From Paenibacillus sp. Soil766 (lineage in GTDB: Bacteria > Bacillota > Bacilli > Paenibacillales > NBRC-103111), in contig NZ_LMSJ01000011.1 of assembly GCF_001428105.1 (NCBI RefSeq), positions 1 through 64,000 of the forward strand: 64,000 bases of DNA, in the 5' to 3' direction. The notes beneath the pieces are model-generated. The model was not told where the DNA came from and made no database searches. It saw only the letters and a program-made list of their open reading frames with translations. The translations under genes and the position numbers were made by a program. This document shows positions 27,152 to 37,135 of this stretch, in pieces. Every line of letters begins with the position of its first letter. The first letter of the stretch is position 1.

Positions 27152-28747
27152 ATGAAGAGAACAAAACGCTGGGTGTTAGGTTCAACGATTTTGGCAATGA
27201 CGCTGGGAGCGGCTTTAACCGGCTGTGCGAAAACCGAGGAAGGGGCGAGCGGCAGTCCAACTCCGTCAGCAGCAGGTAAGGTTGAAGATAAGTACGATAA
27301 GCTGCCGAAGGCTATTAGTGTCACGATGTACGACCGGGGGGCCGTCGCCGCAGAAGAAGGCTCCTACGAACAGAATCGCTGGACCAAATGGATTCAGGAA
27401 CAATCCGGCGTCCAGGCCAAATATGTGCCGGTTCCCCGCAACCAGGCGCAGGATAAACTGAATACGCTGATTGCTTCTGGCGAAGCGCCCGATCTGATCT
27501 GGGATTTTGACCGTAACTATATCGGTACGCTTGTCACACAAGGCGTCATTCAGCCCATCGACGAGTACATAGAGAAATACAGCACGGTACTGAAGAAGTA
27601 TATTAGCGAAAATCCCGATTTAAAGCCGTTGATGACATTCGATGGTAAAATATATGGAATTACAACAAAACGGCCGATGAACAACTTGGCTAATGCTGGC
27701 ATGTGGATTCGGCAGGATTGGCTGGACAAGGTTGGCATGAAGGCTCCGACGACAGAGGAAGAATTTTTTGCAGTTACGAAAGCCTTTAAGGAGAAAGGTT
27801 TATCCGGGAATACGAACGCACCTGTCGTTTCGATGTATGTTTGGTCTAACGTGATCTCCGGCCTTTATGCGACACATAGCACGCAATGGTATCTCGAAGG
27901 GGGCAAAATGATCAATGCCAGATTCGTGGACCGCAACGTAGGAGCGATTTCATTCGAAAGGAAGCTGTATGAGAATGGGTATATCGATAAGGAGTACTTG
28001 ACGGATAAGAACAGTCAGAAAATGATGACGGACTGGGCGCAAGGTAAATCGGGCATCTTGATCGGCACTGTCGGCAGCGGTATTGACAGCTACATGAAGG
28101 ATTTGATGAAGAACGTTCCCGATGCGAATCCGGTGCCGCTGGCCGCTTTTTCAACAAAGTACGGGAAATTTGGCGTATACCAGGAAACTGATGCTAATAT
28201 TTTTGTAGCTTTCAATAAGGATATGAAAAATCCAAAAGCAGCGATTCAATATCTCGACTGGTTGCTCGATAAAGGCTGGTACTCACTGAAAAACGGTGTG
28301 GAGAACACGCATTACAAATTGGTAAGCGGCGTCCCTCAGGTGATAGACGCGGACAAATTTAAGAAAGAAGTCGCCTATGCAAGCGAGTATGCGATTGTAA
28401 AGGACGATGCCAAGACGTTCAAGCCGGAGGATTTGATTATAAAAGCTGCTCAGGATCCGCTTTCGCAGCGCTGGGCGAAATTGAATGTTCAAGCAATTAC
28501 TACAGCGCTTAGCGTGCCGTTCCGACGTGATATGCCTTATGTGCCGAGTCTGCCGGATATCAATAATGTGTTTGCGAGCATTGGGCCTAAGCTTGACGAG
28601 ATCCGCACAAGAGCCATCGTAAAAGGTGATATCACGCCAGAGCAAGCGCTTGATATGATACGTAAAGAGTACAAGAGCGCTGGCGGAGACAAGACAGATC
28701 AAAGCGCGCAAGAATGGTACCAAAAGAATAAAACGAATTTCAAATAA
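27152..28747 (+). CDS. Sugar-binding lipoprotein, LipO type (polysaccharide locus)
   Basis: This 531-residue lipoprotein has its lipobox at LTGC with Cys25 and a Ser/Pro/Gly linker. The mature binding fold includes 'SGEAPDLIWDFDRNY' and 'NMFAS-like' C-terminal helices typical of LipO. The ATG at 27152 follows GGGAGGT, and a GTG five codons upstream is less well placed. It is third in the operon and is followed after about 75 bases by the sensor-AraC gene. Confidence 0.9.
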   Translation: MKRTKRWVLGSTILAMTLGAALTGCAKTEEGASGSPTPSAAGKVEDKYDKLPKAISVTMYDRGAVAAEEGSYEQNRWTKWIQEQSGVQAKYVPVPRNQAQDKLNTLIASGEAPDLIWDFDRNYIGTLVTQGVIQPIDEYIEKYSTVLKKYISENPDLKPLMTFDGKIYGITTKRPMNNLANAGMWIRQDWLDKVGMKAPTTEEEFFAVTKAFKEKGLSGNTNAPVVSMYVWSNVISGLYATHSTQWYLEGGKMINARFVDRNVGAISFERKLYENGYIDKEYLTDKNSQKMMTDWAQGKSGILIGTVGSGIDSYMKDLMKNVPDANPVPLAAFSTKYGKFGVYQETDANIFVAFNKDMKNPKAAIQYLDWLLDKGWYSLKNGVENTHYKLVSGVPQVIDADKFKKEVAYASEYAIVKDDAKTFKPEDLIIKAAQDPLSQRWAKLNVQAITTALSVPFRRDMPYVPSLPDINNVFASIGPKLDEIRTRAIVKGDITPEQALDMIRKEYKSAGGDKTDQSAQEWYQKNKTNFK

Positions 28748-28821
28748 TTCGGTATGGGAATAAATGGGGCCTGTTGGTCCCGTTATTTCCTCGTTTATCG
28801 AGAACTCGAGGGGGCAGAGGT

Positions 28822-31188
28822 ATGTTTTGGCGACAAAAAAGAAGCCGTTCGAAGCGCGCAATGTCGATGATTTTGCTTTTTTTGAGCCTATGCATTGTTT
28901 CGACAGCAGGCCTGTCTTATTTCATCACGACCGATCATCTTCAGGCGGAAGTCGAGCAAACGAACATGTCGTTGCTCCACGAGGTAAACGGTAAACTGCT
29001 GTTGGTGCTGAAGGCGATCGACTCGGAGGCGATGCAATTTTTGCGCAGCCGTGATATGAGGACGTTTATGGAGGATGATGCTGCTGACCAGCAGGATACG
29101 ATCAATATCAACAACCGAATCGGCGATATGCTGATGAGCAATGATACCATTTTTTCAATCGATCTGTATTCCTATGCGAAGAAGCGCTGGTCGCAGACGA
29201 ACCCGTTTCAGACGCCGGAGCCAGGCCCCGATTATCAATGGATTCGTGCGTTTGAACGATACAAAGGCTTTTATCAGTGGATCGGCACACGAAAGCTGTC
29301 AATCGATGAGTCGGGCAACATTCGGCACAACGTCATGACGCTCATTCGCTCCTATCCGCTTACACATGGAGAAGGATACCGGAAAGGCGCGGTCGCTTTC
29401 AATGTCGATGAGCGATCCATTTATAATCTGATCAAAAACGCGATCGATCCTTCTCTTGGTTATTTATTTCTGGCGGATGCGCAAGGAGCGGTCCTCAGTC
29501 ATTCTGATAAATCGTTGATTGGCACGCAAACAGGCGAGTTGCTTTGGTCGAAAGAAATGAACGAACGAGAGGAAGGGCAATTCCGTACGAAAATAAATGG
29601 GATCAACAGAACCGTCTTTTATATGAAGAGCCCGTATACGGGTTGGGAAATCATTAGTGTGGTGTCCGAATCTGAGCTCAGCAAGCCGCTGGTCCAGGTG
29701 CGGAACACATTGTTTGGCATTTCGATCATTCTGCTGCTTCTAGCAGGCGGCATGGCGATGGTATTGAACAGTTGGATGTTCCGGCCTGTGAATCGGGTTC
29801 TCTCGAATGTGACGAAACAGCTGCAGGCGTATGGCGGATATGAAAGAAAAGACGAGCATACGGCAGACGACGAATTCAGCGGCATCGAAGTTTCCTTGTC
29901 GTACATTTTGGCGGACAGCAACCGCATGTACAGGCAAATGCGCGAAACACAGCCTGTTATCAAATGGCGGCTTGTGATGGATGCGCTGATCGGCGCACGC
30001 AAAAATCCTGGCGAGCTGTTGCCCAGCCTAGAAGCGATCGGATTTCCGCTGCATGCGAAGCAGTATAATGCGATGGCTGCCGAATTCGATGGGAAGATGG
30101 GGATTGCCACTCCGCAGGATCTTCATTTATATAGCTACGCTCTCTGCAATGTGGCGGAGGAGATGATCAACACCGAGTACCGAGGGATCGCCATTGAAGC
30201 GAGGGACGGTTTGGTGGTTATTGTGATCAGCTTTGACGATGAAAACGGGGAAGCGAATCTACTGCGGGCGCTGGCGGTTGCCGAGATGATCAAGAGCTAC
30301 GTGGAAGAACAGTTCAAGCAGACGATTTCGATTGGACTAGGCCGTATGACGCAAGATTTGGGCGAACTACAGCATTCGTATCACGACGCGATGTCGGCGC
30401 TGTCGTACAAAATGATTCTCGGCGGCAACACAATTATCTCCAGCGAAGATATTCGCGAGCCAGCGAGCGGGGAGTTTTTGCGCTTGCTTGGCATGACGGA
30501 TGGGATTGTTGACTCGCTGCGGCTGACAGATAGCGAGAAGATGGCGAAGCAGACGGAGCGTTGGTTCGGTGAGATGGCTGGCAGCGGCGCTGCGCCGGAT
30601 ATGATTCGCCAACTCGTTGTGCATTTTATGATGAAGGCAGCCAAGGCAGTAGGCGAGATCGATCCGGCACTGCTCGAGGAGGCGCCTTCGCATCGGCTAT
30701 TCGATCTGCTGAGCCAGTACGAAAGCATCCATGAGTTGTCGGATTACGTCATCGAGCAGCTTGCCCGATACGCAGGGCAAATTGAGGAGAGACGAAGCAA
30801 TCGAGAGCGAAACGACGTTGTTGAGCGGATTACCGCTTTTATTGATGCTCACTATATGCACAGCGATTTATCTTTGAATTATTTGGCAAGCGAGTTCAAG
30901 CTAAGCGTGTCTCATGTGAGCCGCATATTTAAAGAGCAAACGGAAAGAAATTTCATTGATTATTTGATGGATATTCGCATGAGTAAGGCGAAGGAGCTGC
31001 TCGCCGGCTCCGATATGCTGATCCGCGATGTATCGGGGGCGGTCGGCTACACGAACGTCAACAGCTTCGTACGGATTTTTAAGAAAAGTACAGGATTTAC
31101 CCCAGGTGAATATCGGGAGCGGGAGCAAGCGTCGCTAAGAGAAGCCGATGGTGCTAATGAAACCGACGAAGTTGATGGTGCCGAATAA
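28822..31188 (+). CDS. Membrane sensor-AraC one-component regulator
   Basis: This 788-residue protein starts with a basic segment and a membrane anchor (residues of about 12-36). An extracellular dCache-like sensor follows, then a second membrane segment around residues 297-320 with 'WMFRPVNRVLSNVTK' just inside. The cytoplasmic linker and C-terminal AraC double helix-turn-helix complete it ('LASEFKLSVSHVSRIFKEQTE', 'AVGYTNVNSFVRIFKKSTG'). The ATG at 28822 is preceded by GAGGGGGCAGAGG. It lies between the transporter and the lyase/glycosidase genes, which it presumably activates in response to extracellular sugar. A 45-base piece of this gene recurs at 37091. Confidence 0.88.
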   Translation: MFWRQKRSRSKRAMSMILLFLSLCIVSTAGLSYFITTDHLQAEVEQTNMSLLHEVNGKLLLVLKAIDSEAMQFLRSRDMRTFMEDDAADQQDTININNRIGDMLMSNDTIFSIDLYSYAKKRWSQTNPFQTPEPGPDYQWIRAFERYKGFYQWIGTRKLSIDESGNIRHNVMTLIRSYPLTHGEGYRKGAVAFNVDERSIYNLIKNAIDPSLGYLFLADAQGAVLSHSDKSLIGTQTGELLWSKEMNEREEGQFRTKINGINRTVFYMKSPYTGWEIISVVSESELSKPLVQVRNTLFGISIILLLLAGGMAMVLNSWMFRPVNRVLSNVTKQLQAYGGYERKDEHTADDEFSGIEVSLSYILADSNRMYRQMRETQPVIKWRLVMDALIGARKNPGELLPSLEAIGFPLHAKQYNAMAAEFDGKMGIATPQDLHLYSYALCNVAEEMINTEYRGIAIEARDGLVVIVISFDDENGEANLLRALAVAEMIKSYVEEQFKQTISIGLGRMTQDLGELQHSYHDAMSALSYKMILGGNTIISSEDIREPASGEFLRLLGMTDGIVDSLRLTDSEKMAKQTERWFGEMAGSGAAPDMIRQLVVHFMMKAAKAVGEIDPALLEEAPSHRLFDLLSQYESIHELSDYVIEQLARYAGQIEERRSNRERNDVVERITAFIDAHYMHSDLSLNYLASEFKLSVSHVSRIFKEQTERNFIDYLMDIRMSKAKELLAGSDMLIRDVSGAVGYTNVNSFVRIFKKSTGFTPGEYREREQASLREADGANETDEVDGAE

Positions 31189-31211
31189 GAATGCAACAGG
31201 AGGTACGGACG

Positions 31212-32306
31212 ATGCTGAAGAGTACATCGTTTACAGATACAATCACGGGGCTGCCAATCCTCGCGATTGGGTCTGAAGGAGGTGATACGGGACATCACTA
31301 CTATACGGCGATGTCGTGGTTGTCGAACAACAGACATGTGATCGTACACACGGATATGGACCGGGAGACGTGGACAGGTAATATCGTGCGTTTCGATACG
31401 GAAACGGGTGATGTGCAGTTGCTGGAGGAAAGCCTGAAATGGGGACGCGGGGTCGTTTCGTGTGATGATATCTTGTATCTATTCGACAAGAATGAGTTGT
31501 ATGCAATTGATGCGTGGAGCGGCGAACGGCGTACGATTTGCAAGCTGGAAGAGCATTGTACGTTCTTTGGGCCATTATCGATTACGAACGATGGCAAGAC
31601 GCTTGGTGTCTACTGGAAAGAGCAGCTTCTTCGTTCCGAAGATGCTGCATCTCGGGAGGCCGATTGGGTGATAGGCACTGTCCATACGGCGAGCGGGGAG
31701 ATGCGCGAAGTAGCCCGTCCGCGTTTTGACGAGCCTTATCCGGTGGCGAATCATGCCATGATCAATCCTGTTGATCCGAATCAAGTGTTCTTTTCCCATG
31801 AGGGCGCTACGGAGCAAATTCCGGATCGGCTGTGGGCGGTCGATACGCGAACCGGAGGTATGCGTAACCTTTTTTCGCAGAAGAAAGAGGAGAGCGGATT
31901 GCCAGTCGAATATGTTGGGCACGAAATGTGGGCGTTCGACGGCAGTGGACTGTACTTCGTGAAGTATCCGCATAGTCCGGATAAACCGACAGGCGTATAT
32001 TTCGTGGATCACCGGGGCGAGCGGCACGAGTTCATTAACGGAGACTACAGATATTGGCATGTCGGTATCAGTCCCGACGGCCGATATGCGGTCGCGGATA
32101 CGCAGGAACCCGGTATTTCCAAAATCGTGCTCATCAACACGGCTACGAAACAGTCCGAGCTGCTTTGCGAGCTTCCTTGCCGTGGGATGCATCCTGGACA
32201 CCCGCATCCATCGTTTAGTCCGGACAGCCGTAAGGTTACCTTTACATTTTCGGATGAGCATGATCGGCTCCATGTCGGGATTATGGATATTGGCGACCGA
32301 TTGTAG
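31212..32306 (+). CDS. Oligogalacturonate-lyase-like (PL22-type) seven-bladed propeller
   Basis: This 364-residue cytoplasmic propeller has repeated 'SPDGRYAVADT' and 'SPDSRKVTFTFSD' blades of the kind found in oligogalacturonate lyase. The 'HPGHPHPSFSPD' motif supplies the HxH metal ligands of that family. One position where I recall the Yersinia enzyme having Gln is His here. The ATG at 31212 follows AGGAGGT, overlapping the end region of the regulator gene. It would cleave imported unsaturated uronic-acid oligosaccharides. A distinct glycoside substrate is possible because the wider cluster lacks other pectin enzymes. Confidence 0.65.
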   Translation: MLKSTSFTDTITGLPILAIGSEGGDTGHHYYTAMSWLSNNRHVIVHTDMDRETWTGNIVRFDTETGDVQLLEESLKWGRGVVSCDDILYLFDKNELYAIDAWSGERRTICKLEEHCTFFGPLSITNDGKTLGVYWKEQLLRSEDAASREADWVIGTVHTASGEMREVARPRFDEPYPVANHAMINPVDPNQVFFSHEGATEQIPDRLWAVDTRTGGMRNLFSQKKEESGLPVEYVGHEMWAFDGSGLYFVKYPHSPDKPTGVYFVDHRGERHEFINGDYRYWHVGISPDGRYAVADTQEPGISKIVLINTATKQSELLCELPCRGMHPGHPHPSFSPDSRKVTFTFSDEHDRLHVGIMDIGDRL

Positions 32307-32431
32307 CTAGGTGAGGATTCGCGAGTGGCGGTTACGTTAGAGCGCAAGGATAGGCCTGCATGATCAAGAATCATGCAGGCGTGGGGATGGAGATGAGCAA
32401 GCATAATTTGGCTGCCCGTGTTGGCTTATTA

Positions 32432-32447
32432 ATGAAAACGCTTTCAA
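32432..32447 (+). promoter_or_regulatory. cre site (CcpA operator) before the GH-A glycosidase gene
   Basis: ATGAAAACGCTTTCAA fits the catabolite-responsive element consensus fully and is nearly palindromic. It lies 22 bases upstream of the start, so CcpA binding would act as a roadblock or promoter block. Confidence 0.65.
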
Positions 32448-32468
32448 ATATGAGAGGGAGTGATTTAC

Positions 32469-35400
32469 TTGGTGATGAAAAAATGGATGTTAAGCCTTAT
32501 GCTGATTTCTTTATTGTTTACCTCACCTTTGTTTGGACTACAATCATTGGATAACACGACCGTTTATGCGGCAGACACGTTACAAAATGCAACGATTGGC
32601 GGATTTGAAAGCGATGAAGAGCTTTGGAATTTTAACTTGGGAACCGAGTTTCCCGGAGCCAAAGGCGAATATGTGCGGGATACGTCCGTATTTAGGTCGG
32701 GGACCTCTTCGGGTAAGCTGCGCGGGGATTTTAGCGCCGGCGGCAAATATGTCTCGGTGAGTAAATATTTTATTCCTATGGATATACAGAAACTTGAATT
32801 TTGGGTCAAAACAGCTGACGCCGCTGCGATCGTGCTTCGGGTGACGGATTCGACCGGACAGGTGCATCAGCAGAAGCTCACAGCGGCGTCAAATGTCAAT
32901 TGGCAGAAGATGGAGATCACCAAATTTAACGGCGGCACAAGCTATCTTCATTTCGGCGGGGCAAACGATGGGGTGTGGCATGGACCTGCCCAGGGAATCG
33001 GGCTTTTGTTAGAGAAATCTGGTTTAAGCGGTGGGAAAACAAGCGGGGACTTGTGGATCGATGATGTATCTGCGACGGTTCCGCAGCAAGAGCCTCTATG
33101 GGATTCCGCGATCGGCGATTTCGAGAACGCCTTTGACATATGGAAACCAACCTTGGGAACAGGAGCTAAAGGCGAATATGTCCGGGATTCGTCCGTGTTT
33201 AAGGAGGGAAGCTTTTCGGGTAAGTTGAGCGGAGATTTTAGTGGTACCGGCAAAAGTGTTTCGATAGGAAGAAATTTTTCTCCTCGGGAGATAAAGAAGC
33301 TTGGATTTTGGGTGAAAACAACGGATGCTGCTGCCATCCTGGTTCTGTTGACGGATTCGACCGGGCAGGTGCATCAGCAGAAAATCGCTGTGGCGCCAAC
33401 TGGAAATTGGCAAAAAATAGAAATATTTAAGTTCAATAGCGGTACGAGCTATCTACATTATAACGGGGCCAACGACGGGGTATGGCATGGTCCCGCCCAG
33501 AGAATCGGATTTATTCTAGAAAAGACTGGCTTGATCGCGGGCAAAACGAGCGGAAACATTCGCTTGGACAATATCGTGACCACATCCACTTTCCCGGATT
33601 TATCCATCGAGCAGTCCCGAATGGGGAATGTCTTCCTAGCGAACGAGCCTGCAGCTTTTCCTCTTGCAACAAGGGGAGATACCGTAAATTGGAGCGTATA
33701 TGACCACTTGGATCATCAAGTATTGGCAGGCAGTGAGGGGGTGCAGGATGGGCAATTGAATTTGACGATTCCTATTCAGCAGCTTGGTTATTATAAGCTT
33801 TCGCTTGCTGCTGAGAAAGAGGGTCAAACGATCAAGAGTGCAGAAATTTCGTTTGCCCGCTTAGCTTCGGATAACCCCACTTTGGTGAACAACTCTCCAT
33901 TCGGGGTATCCACTCACCTAGCAAGAACAAATACGGGATGGACGCCTGAGTTAAGTACATTATTGAAACGCGCCGGATCCAAAAATTTTCGTGACGAAAT
34001 CACTTGGGTAGATGTCGAATACGAAAAAGGGAAATACCAGAAGCCGCCAGGCCGTGATGCCTTTATGCGGAAAACGCAGCAAGACGGCTTGAAGCCGTTC
34101 ATCACTCTCGACTTTACCAATCCGTTTTATGATCAGGACAGTACGCCCTATTCGGACGATGGCCGTCAGGGTTTTGCCAATTATGGCAAGGCTTTGCTGG
34201 ACTTATACGGCAACCAGATGGAATGGGTGGAAGTCTACAATGAGTTCAATGGAGGGTTCGGTGATCGAGGGAACGGCCCCGCAGACTCGCGTCCGGACTA
34301 TTATTTTAAGCTGCTGAAGAAGACCTACGAGACGGTGAAAGCTGCCAGACCGGATGTCACGGTTGTTGGAATGGCATCGAATGTAGATATAAAATGGATG
34401 GAGGAAGTTTTTAAGCTTGGCGGACTCCAATACATGGACGTGGTTTCCATCCATCCGTACAATCGAACGCCGGATGGCATGTTGCAAGCTGTGCTCGATG
34501 CGCAAAACTTAATCCGGATATATAATCAGGGACAAGACAAACCGGTTTGGATTACGGAAGTCGGCTGGCATACCGACACAAGGGGAGTGGACGAAAAAAC
34601 GCAAGCGGATTATTTGGTGCGTGCTTATGTGCAAGCGTTGAGTGCCAGTGTCGAGAAAATATTCTGGTATGATTTGATGAATGACGGCATGCAAGCCGAC
34701 TATGGCGAAGATAATTTCGGCCTCATTCGCCACCAGGATGACCCCAAAGGGCAGTTCTTACCGAAACCCGCCTATGCGGCTTATGGGGCGATGACGCGAG
34801 AATTGCTAGGTGCCTCGTTCGTTGAACAGGAAGCCGTCGACACGGGCATTACCAGCTACCGATTTGATAAAAACGGTCAGAAGCTAAGAGTCGTCTGGGC
34901 TAATACCCCTGTGCAGGCAGTAATTCAAACGAATGCGCCTATTCAAATCACGGATATCATGGGGAACACGGAAACCTTCACACCGCTTAACGGCAAGGTG
35001 TATATGACGCTAACTGCGGAACCTATTTATATCCAAAGCGACATTGACGGCATCGTGCTTGATGCGACGTTCGCCGTGACGGGGACAGAGGCGGTAACCA
35101 GCGAGCCTGTTGCGCTAAAGGTAGAAGCGAATAATACATCCGCATCGCCACTCGCCGCTTTATTTACGGTGGAAGGCTCGACATATCCTATGTACGCGGG
35201 AGCTGGTCAGAAGACGTCGCAGCCGTTTGCCCTGCCTGGATTGAGTCAGGAAGGCATTCGCTATGTAACAGGTGACTTGACCGTGAGTGGGAACCGAATT
35301 GGAAGACTGAAGCATGCGATTCAGACCCTCCCTTCCTATCGTGCAAGAATCATCCCTGTTATTACGGATGTGAATACGAAAGCTGAAGCATTGAAGATCC

Positions 35401-36944
35401 AAATTCAGAACTATTCTAAGCAGCAAGGGCTAACCGTCAGGAAAGCCGATTGGCAGTTTGGTAACCAGTCAGGCACACAAGATTTGACCTATGTGATTCC
35501 TCCGGACACCATCAAGACGTTTGATATTCCACTGAGCGGCTTTAATTACGGCGTCAGCAACCAAGCACAAGTGACCGTCCAATTTGACGGAAAACAACCT
35601 TTCGTTTATGGAGGGAAGCTGGATTTCAATCCGATCCTTCCTGGAACGGTACAGATTGACGGCTCAGCTGACCCTGCGATCGTAGCGTCGGCACCGGTTG
35701 CGCTTTTGTCACAAGGGACGGTAAGAATGCAAAATTATACCGGTCCTTCGGATTTGGACGGCAGCGTATGGGTGAACTGGGATCAGGATCATTTCAATCT
35801 AACTGCGACAGTCAAAGACGATGTGCATTACACGCCTACAAGCGGAGCGGAAATTTGGAAAAATGACAGCCTTCAGTTTGCTGCAATGGCGGGTATCCCT
35901 GGAGAAAATCTGGGTTTCTATGAAATAGGTATTTCCCAGACGCCGCAAGGGCCGCAAATCTATCGTTGGTCGTCGCCTAATACCAGCGTCAGGGAGGTTA
36001 TAACGAACGGTTCCTTGCAGATTTCGCGAGATGAAGTGCAGAAGGTTACGGTTTATGAACTTGCGCTTCCTTGGTCTGAGCTTGCACCGATCAAACCGGA
36101 AAAACAGGGTGCCTTCAGCTTCTCGCTGCTCGTTAATGATAACGATGGTACCGGTCGCAAAGGGTATATCGAGTGGGGCTCCGGCATTGGTGAAACGAAA
36201 GATCCCAAAAAATTCAGAACGGTTCAATGGATCGTAACGGATGATACACCTCCGGTTACCGTCACCACATTGGAAGGGACGAAGCAGAACGGTTGGTACG
36301 TCTCCGATGTTAAAGTAAATCTGAATGCTACGGACGACAAGTCCAGCGTTAAGGAAACCGTATACAGCCTAGATGGAGGAGCCACTTGGACGAAATATCA
36401 GAACGAGCTTGTCTTTAAAGAAGATGGAGTCCATACGATTTCGTTCCGATCGACCGATCAGTTTGGTAATAAGGAACAGTCGCAAACGGTATCCTTCGCA
36501 ATTGATCAAACCCCGCCGGCCGTTCAAATCAGCGGGGGGGGAACTTATACCGTCGATCAGACGGTAACGGTCACCTGCACCGCTACGGACGCCGTATCCG
36601 GCGTTGTTTACAGCTCCTGCTCGGCTCCTTTGCTGAGCACCCCAGTATACCTGTTGAACGTGGGCGACAATGCCTTTTCGGCATATGCGACCGATGCTGC
36701 CGGCAATTCCGGCACAGCGACAACCACTGTTACCGTCAAGGTGACAGTGGATAGCCTGATCCGACTTATCGAAGCTTGGGTCACCGGCAATGGCAGCCAA
36801 GGTATAGTTAACTCGCTTGGAACTAAGCTCCGGCATGGACAGTTTGATGCCTTCATCAACGAAGTTCATGCGCAGAAAGGCAAGAAAATTCCCGAAGAAG
36901 CTGCGAATTACTTGTTGAAGTTTGTGAATGATTTGAAATCATAA
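32469..36944 (+). CDS. Large secreted clan GH-A glycosidase with tandem CBM-like, CBM9 and FIMAH domains
   Basis: This is a roughly 1,491-residue exported enzyme. A signal peptide ends near 'TVYAAD'. Two tandem 165-residue carbohydrate-binding-like repeats follow (residues of about 37-205 and 210-375). Next come an Ig-like segment and a TIM-barrel glycosidase (about 475-800) with acid/base Glu592 in YNEFNG and nucleophile Glu697 in WITEVGW. Further beta-sandwich domains lead to a CBM9-like domain (about 1055-1255), two Ig-like domains with Cys residues and a C-terminal FIMAH-type helical domain. The start could be TTG 32469, GTG 32472 or ATG 32475 after AGAGGGAG. A GH39/GH5-like family is likely, but the family and substrate are not certain. 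Confidence 0.8.
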   Translation: MVMKKWMLSLMLISLLFTSPLFGLQSLDNTTVYAADTLQNATIGGFESDEELWNFNLGTEFPGAKGEYVRDTSVFRSGTSSGKLRGDFSAGGKYVSVSKYFIPMDIQKLEFWVKTADAAAIVLRVTDSTGQVHQQKLTAASNVNWQKMEITKFNGGTSYLHFGGANDGVWHGPAQGIGLLLEKSGLSGGKTSGDLWIDDVSATVPQQEPLWDSAIGDFENAFDIWKPTLGTGAKGEYVRDSSVFKEGSFSGKLSGDFSGTGKSVSIGRNFSPREIKKLGFWVKTTDAAAILVLLTDSTGQVHQQKIAVAPTGNWQKIEIFKFNSGTSYLHYNGANDGVWHGPAQRIGFILEKTGLIAGKTSGNIRLDNIVTTSTFPDLSIEQSRMGNVFLANEPAAFPLATRGDTVNWSVYDHLDHQVLAGSEGVQDGQLNLTIPIQQLGYYKLSLAAEKEGQTIKSAEISFARLASDNPTLVNNSPFGVSTHLARTNTGWTPELSTLLKRAGSKNFRDEITWVDVEYEKGKYQKPPGRDAFMRKTQQDGLKPFITLDFTNPFYDQDSTPYSDDGRQGFANYGKALLDLYGNQMEWVEVYNEFNGGFGDRGNGPADSRPDYYFKLLKKTYETVKAARPDVTVVGMASNVDIKWMEEVFKLGGLQYMDVVSIHPYNRTPDGMLQAVLDAQNLIRIYNQGQDKPVWITEVGWHTDTRGVDEKTQADYLVRAYVQALSASVEKIFWYDLMNDGMQADYGEDNFGLIRHQDDPKGQFLPKPAYAAYGAMTRELLGASFVEQEAVDTGITSYRFDKNGQKLRVVWANTPVQAVIQTNAPIQITDIMGNTETFTPLNGKVYMTLTAEPIYIQSDIDGIVLDATFAVTGTEAVTSEPVALKVEANNTSASPLAALFTVEGSTYPMYAGAGQKTSQPFALPGLSQEGIRYVTGDLTVSGNRIGRLKHAIQTLPSYRARIIPVITDVNTKAEALKIQIQNYSKQQGLTVRKADWQFGNQSGTQDLTYVIPPDTIKTFDIPLSGFNYGVSNQAQVTVQFDGKQPFVYGGKLDFNPILPGTVQIDGSADPAIVASAPVALLSQGTVRMQNYTGPSDLDGSVWVNWDQDHFNLTATVKDDVHYTPTSGAEIWKNDSLQFAAMAGIPGENLGFYEIGISQTPQGPQIYRWSSPNTSVREVITNGSLQISRDEVQKVTVYELALPWSELAPIKPEKQGAFSFSLLVNDNDGTGRKGYIEWGSGIGETKDPKKFRTVQWIVTDDTPPVTVTTLEGTKQNGWYVSDVKVNLNATDDKSSVKETVYSLDGGATWTKYQNELVFKEDGVHTISFRSTDQFGNKEQSQTVSFAIDQTPPAVQISGGGTYTVDQTVTVTCTATDAVSGVVYSSCSAPLLSTPVYLLNVGDNAFSAYATDAAGNSGTATTTVTVKVTVDSLIRLIEAWVTGNGSQGIVNSLGTKLRHGQFDAFINEVHAQKGKKIPEEAANYLLKFVNDLKS

Positions 36945-36957
36945 CAAGATTGCCTGA

Positions 36958-36990
36958 ACACTTGCTCCCTAAAGGGAGCAAGTGTTTTTA
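36958..36990 (+). terminator. Strong terminator after the GH-A glycosidase
   Basis: A perfect 12-bp stem (ACACTTGCTCCC/GGGAGCAAGTGT) with loop TAAA is followed by TTTTTA. It begins 14 bases after the stop codon. Confidence 0.9.
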
Positions 36991-37090
36991 CAAAATGCGA
37001 AAGTCGGTGATCCATTATGTCGAAGAACGATATTCAGCAATTTACCCAGTTACATACTCTTTACAAGCTCGATCGACCGGTGCTCCAAGC

Positions 37091-37135
37091 TGGATGTTCC
37101 GGCCGGTGAATTGGGTCCTCTCGAATGTGACGAAA
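37091..37135 (+). pseudogene. 45-base fragment of a sensor-AraC gene
   Basis: This segment matches 29773-29817 of the intact regulator gene at 42 of 45 bases and reads WMFRPVNWVLSNVTK in frame. The flanks are unrelated. The rest of 36991-37640 has no recognisable gene, so this appears to be all that is left of a second regulator copy. Confidence 0.7.

Noticed and set aside
31575-32273. 232-codon minus-strand frame
   Set aside because: It is antisense to the propeller lyase-like gene, with no recognisable domain.
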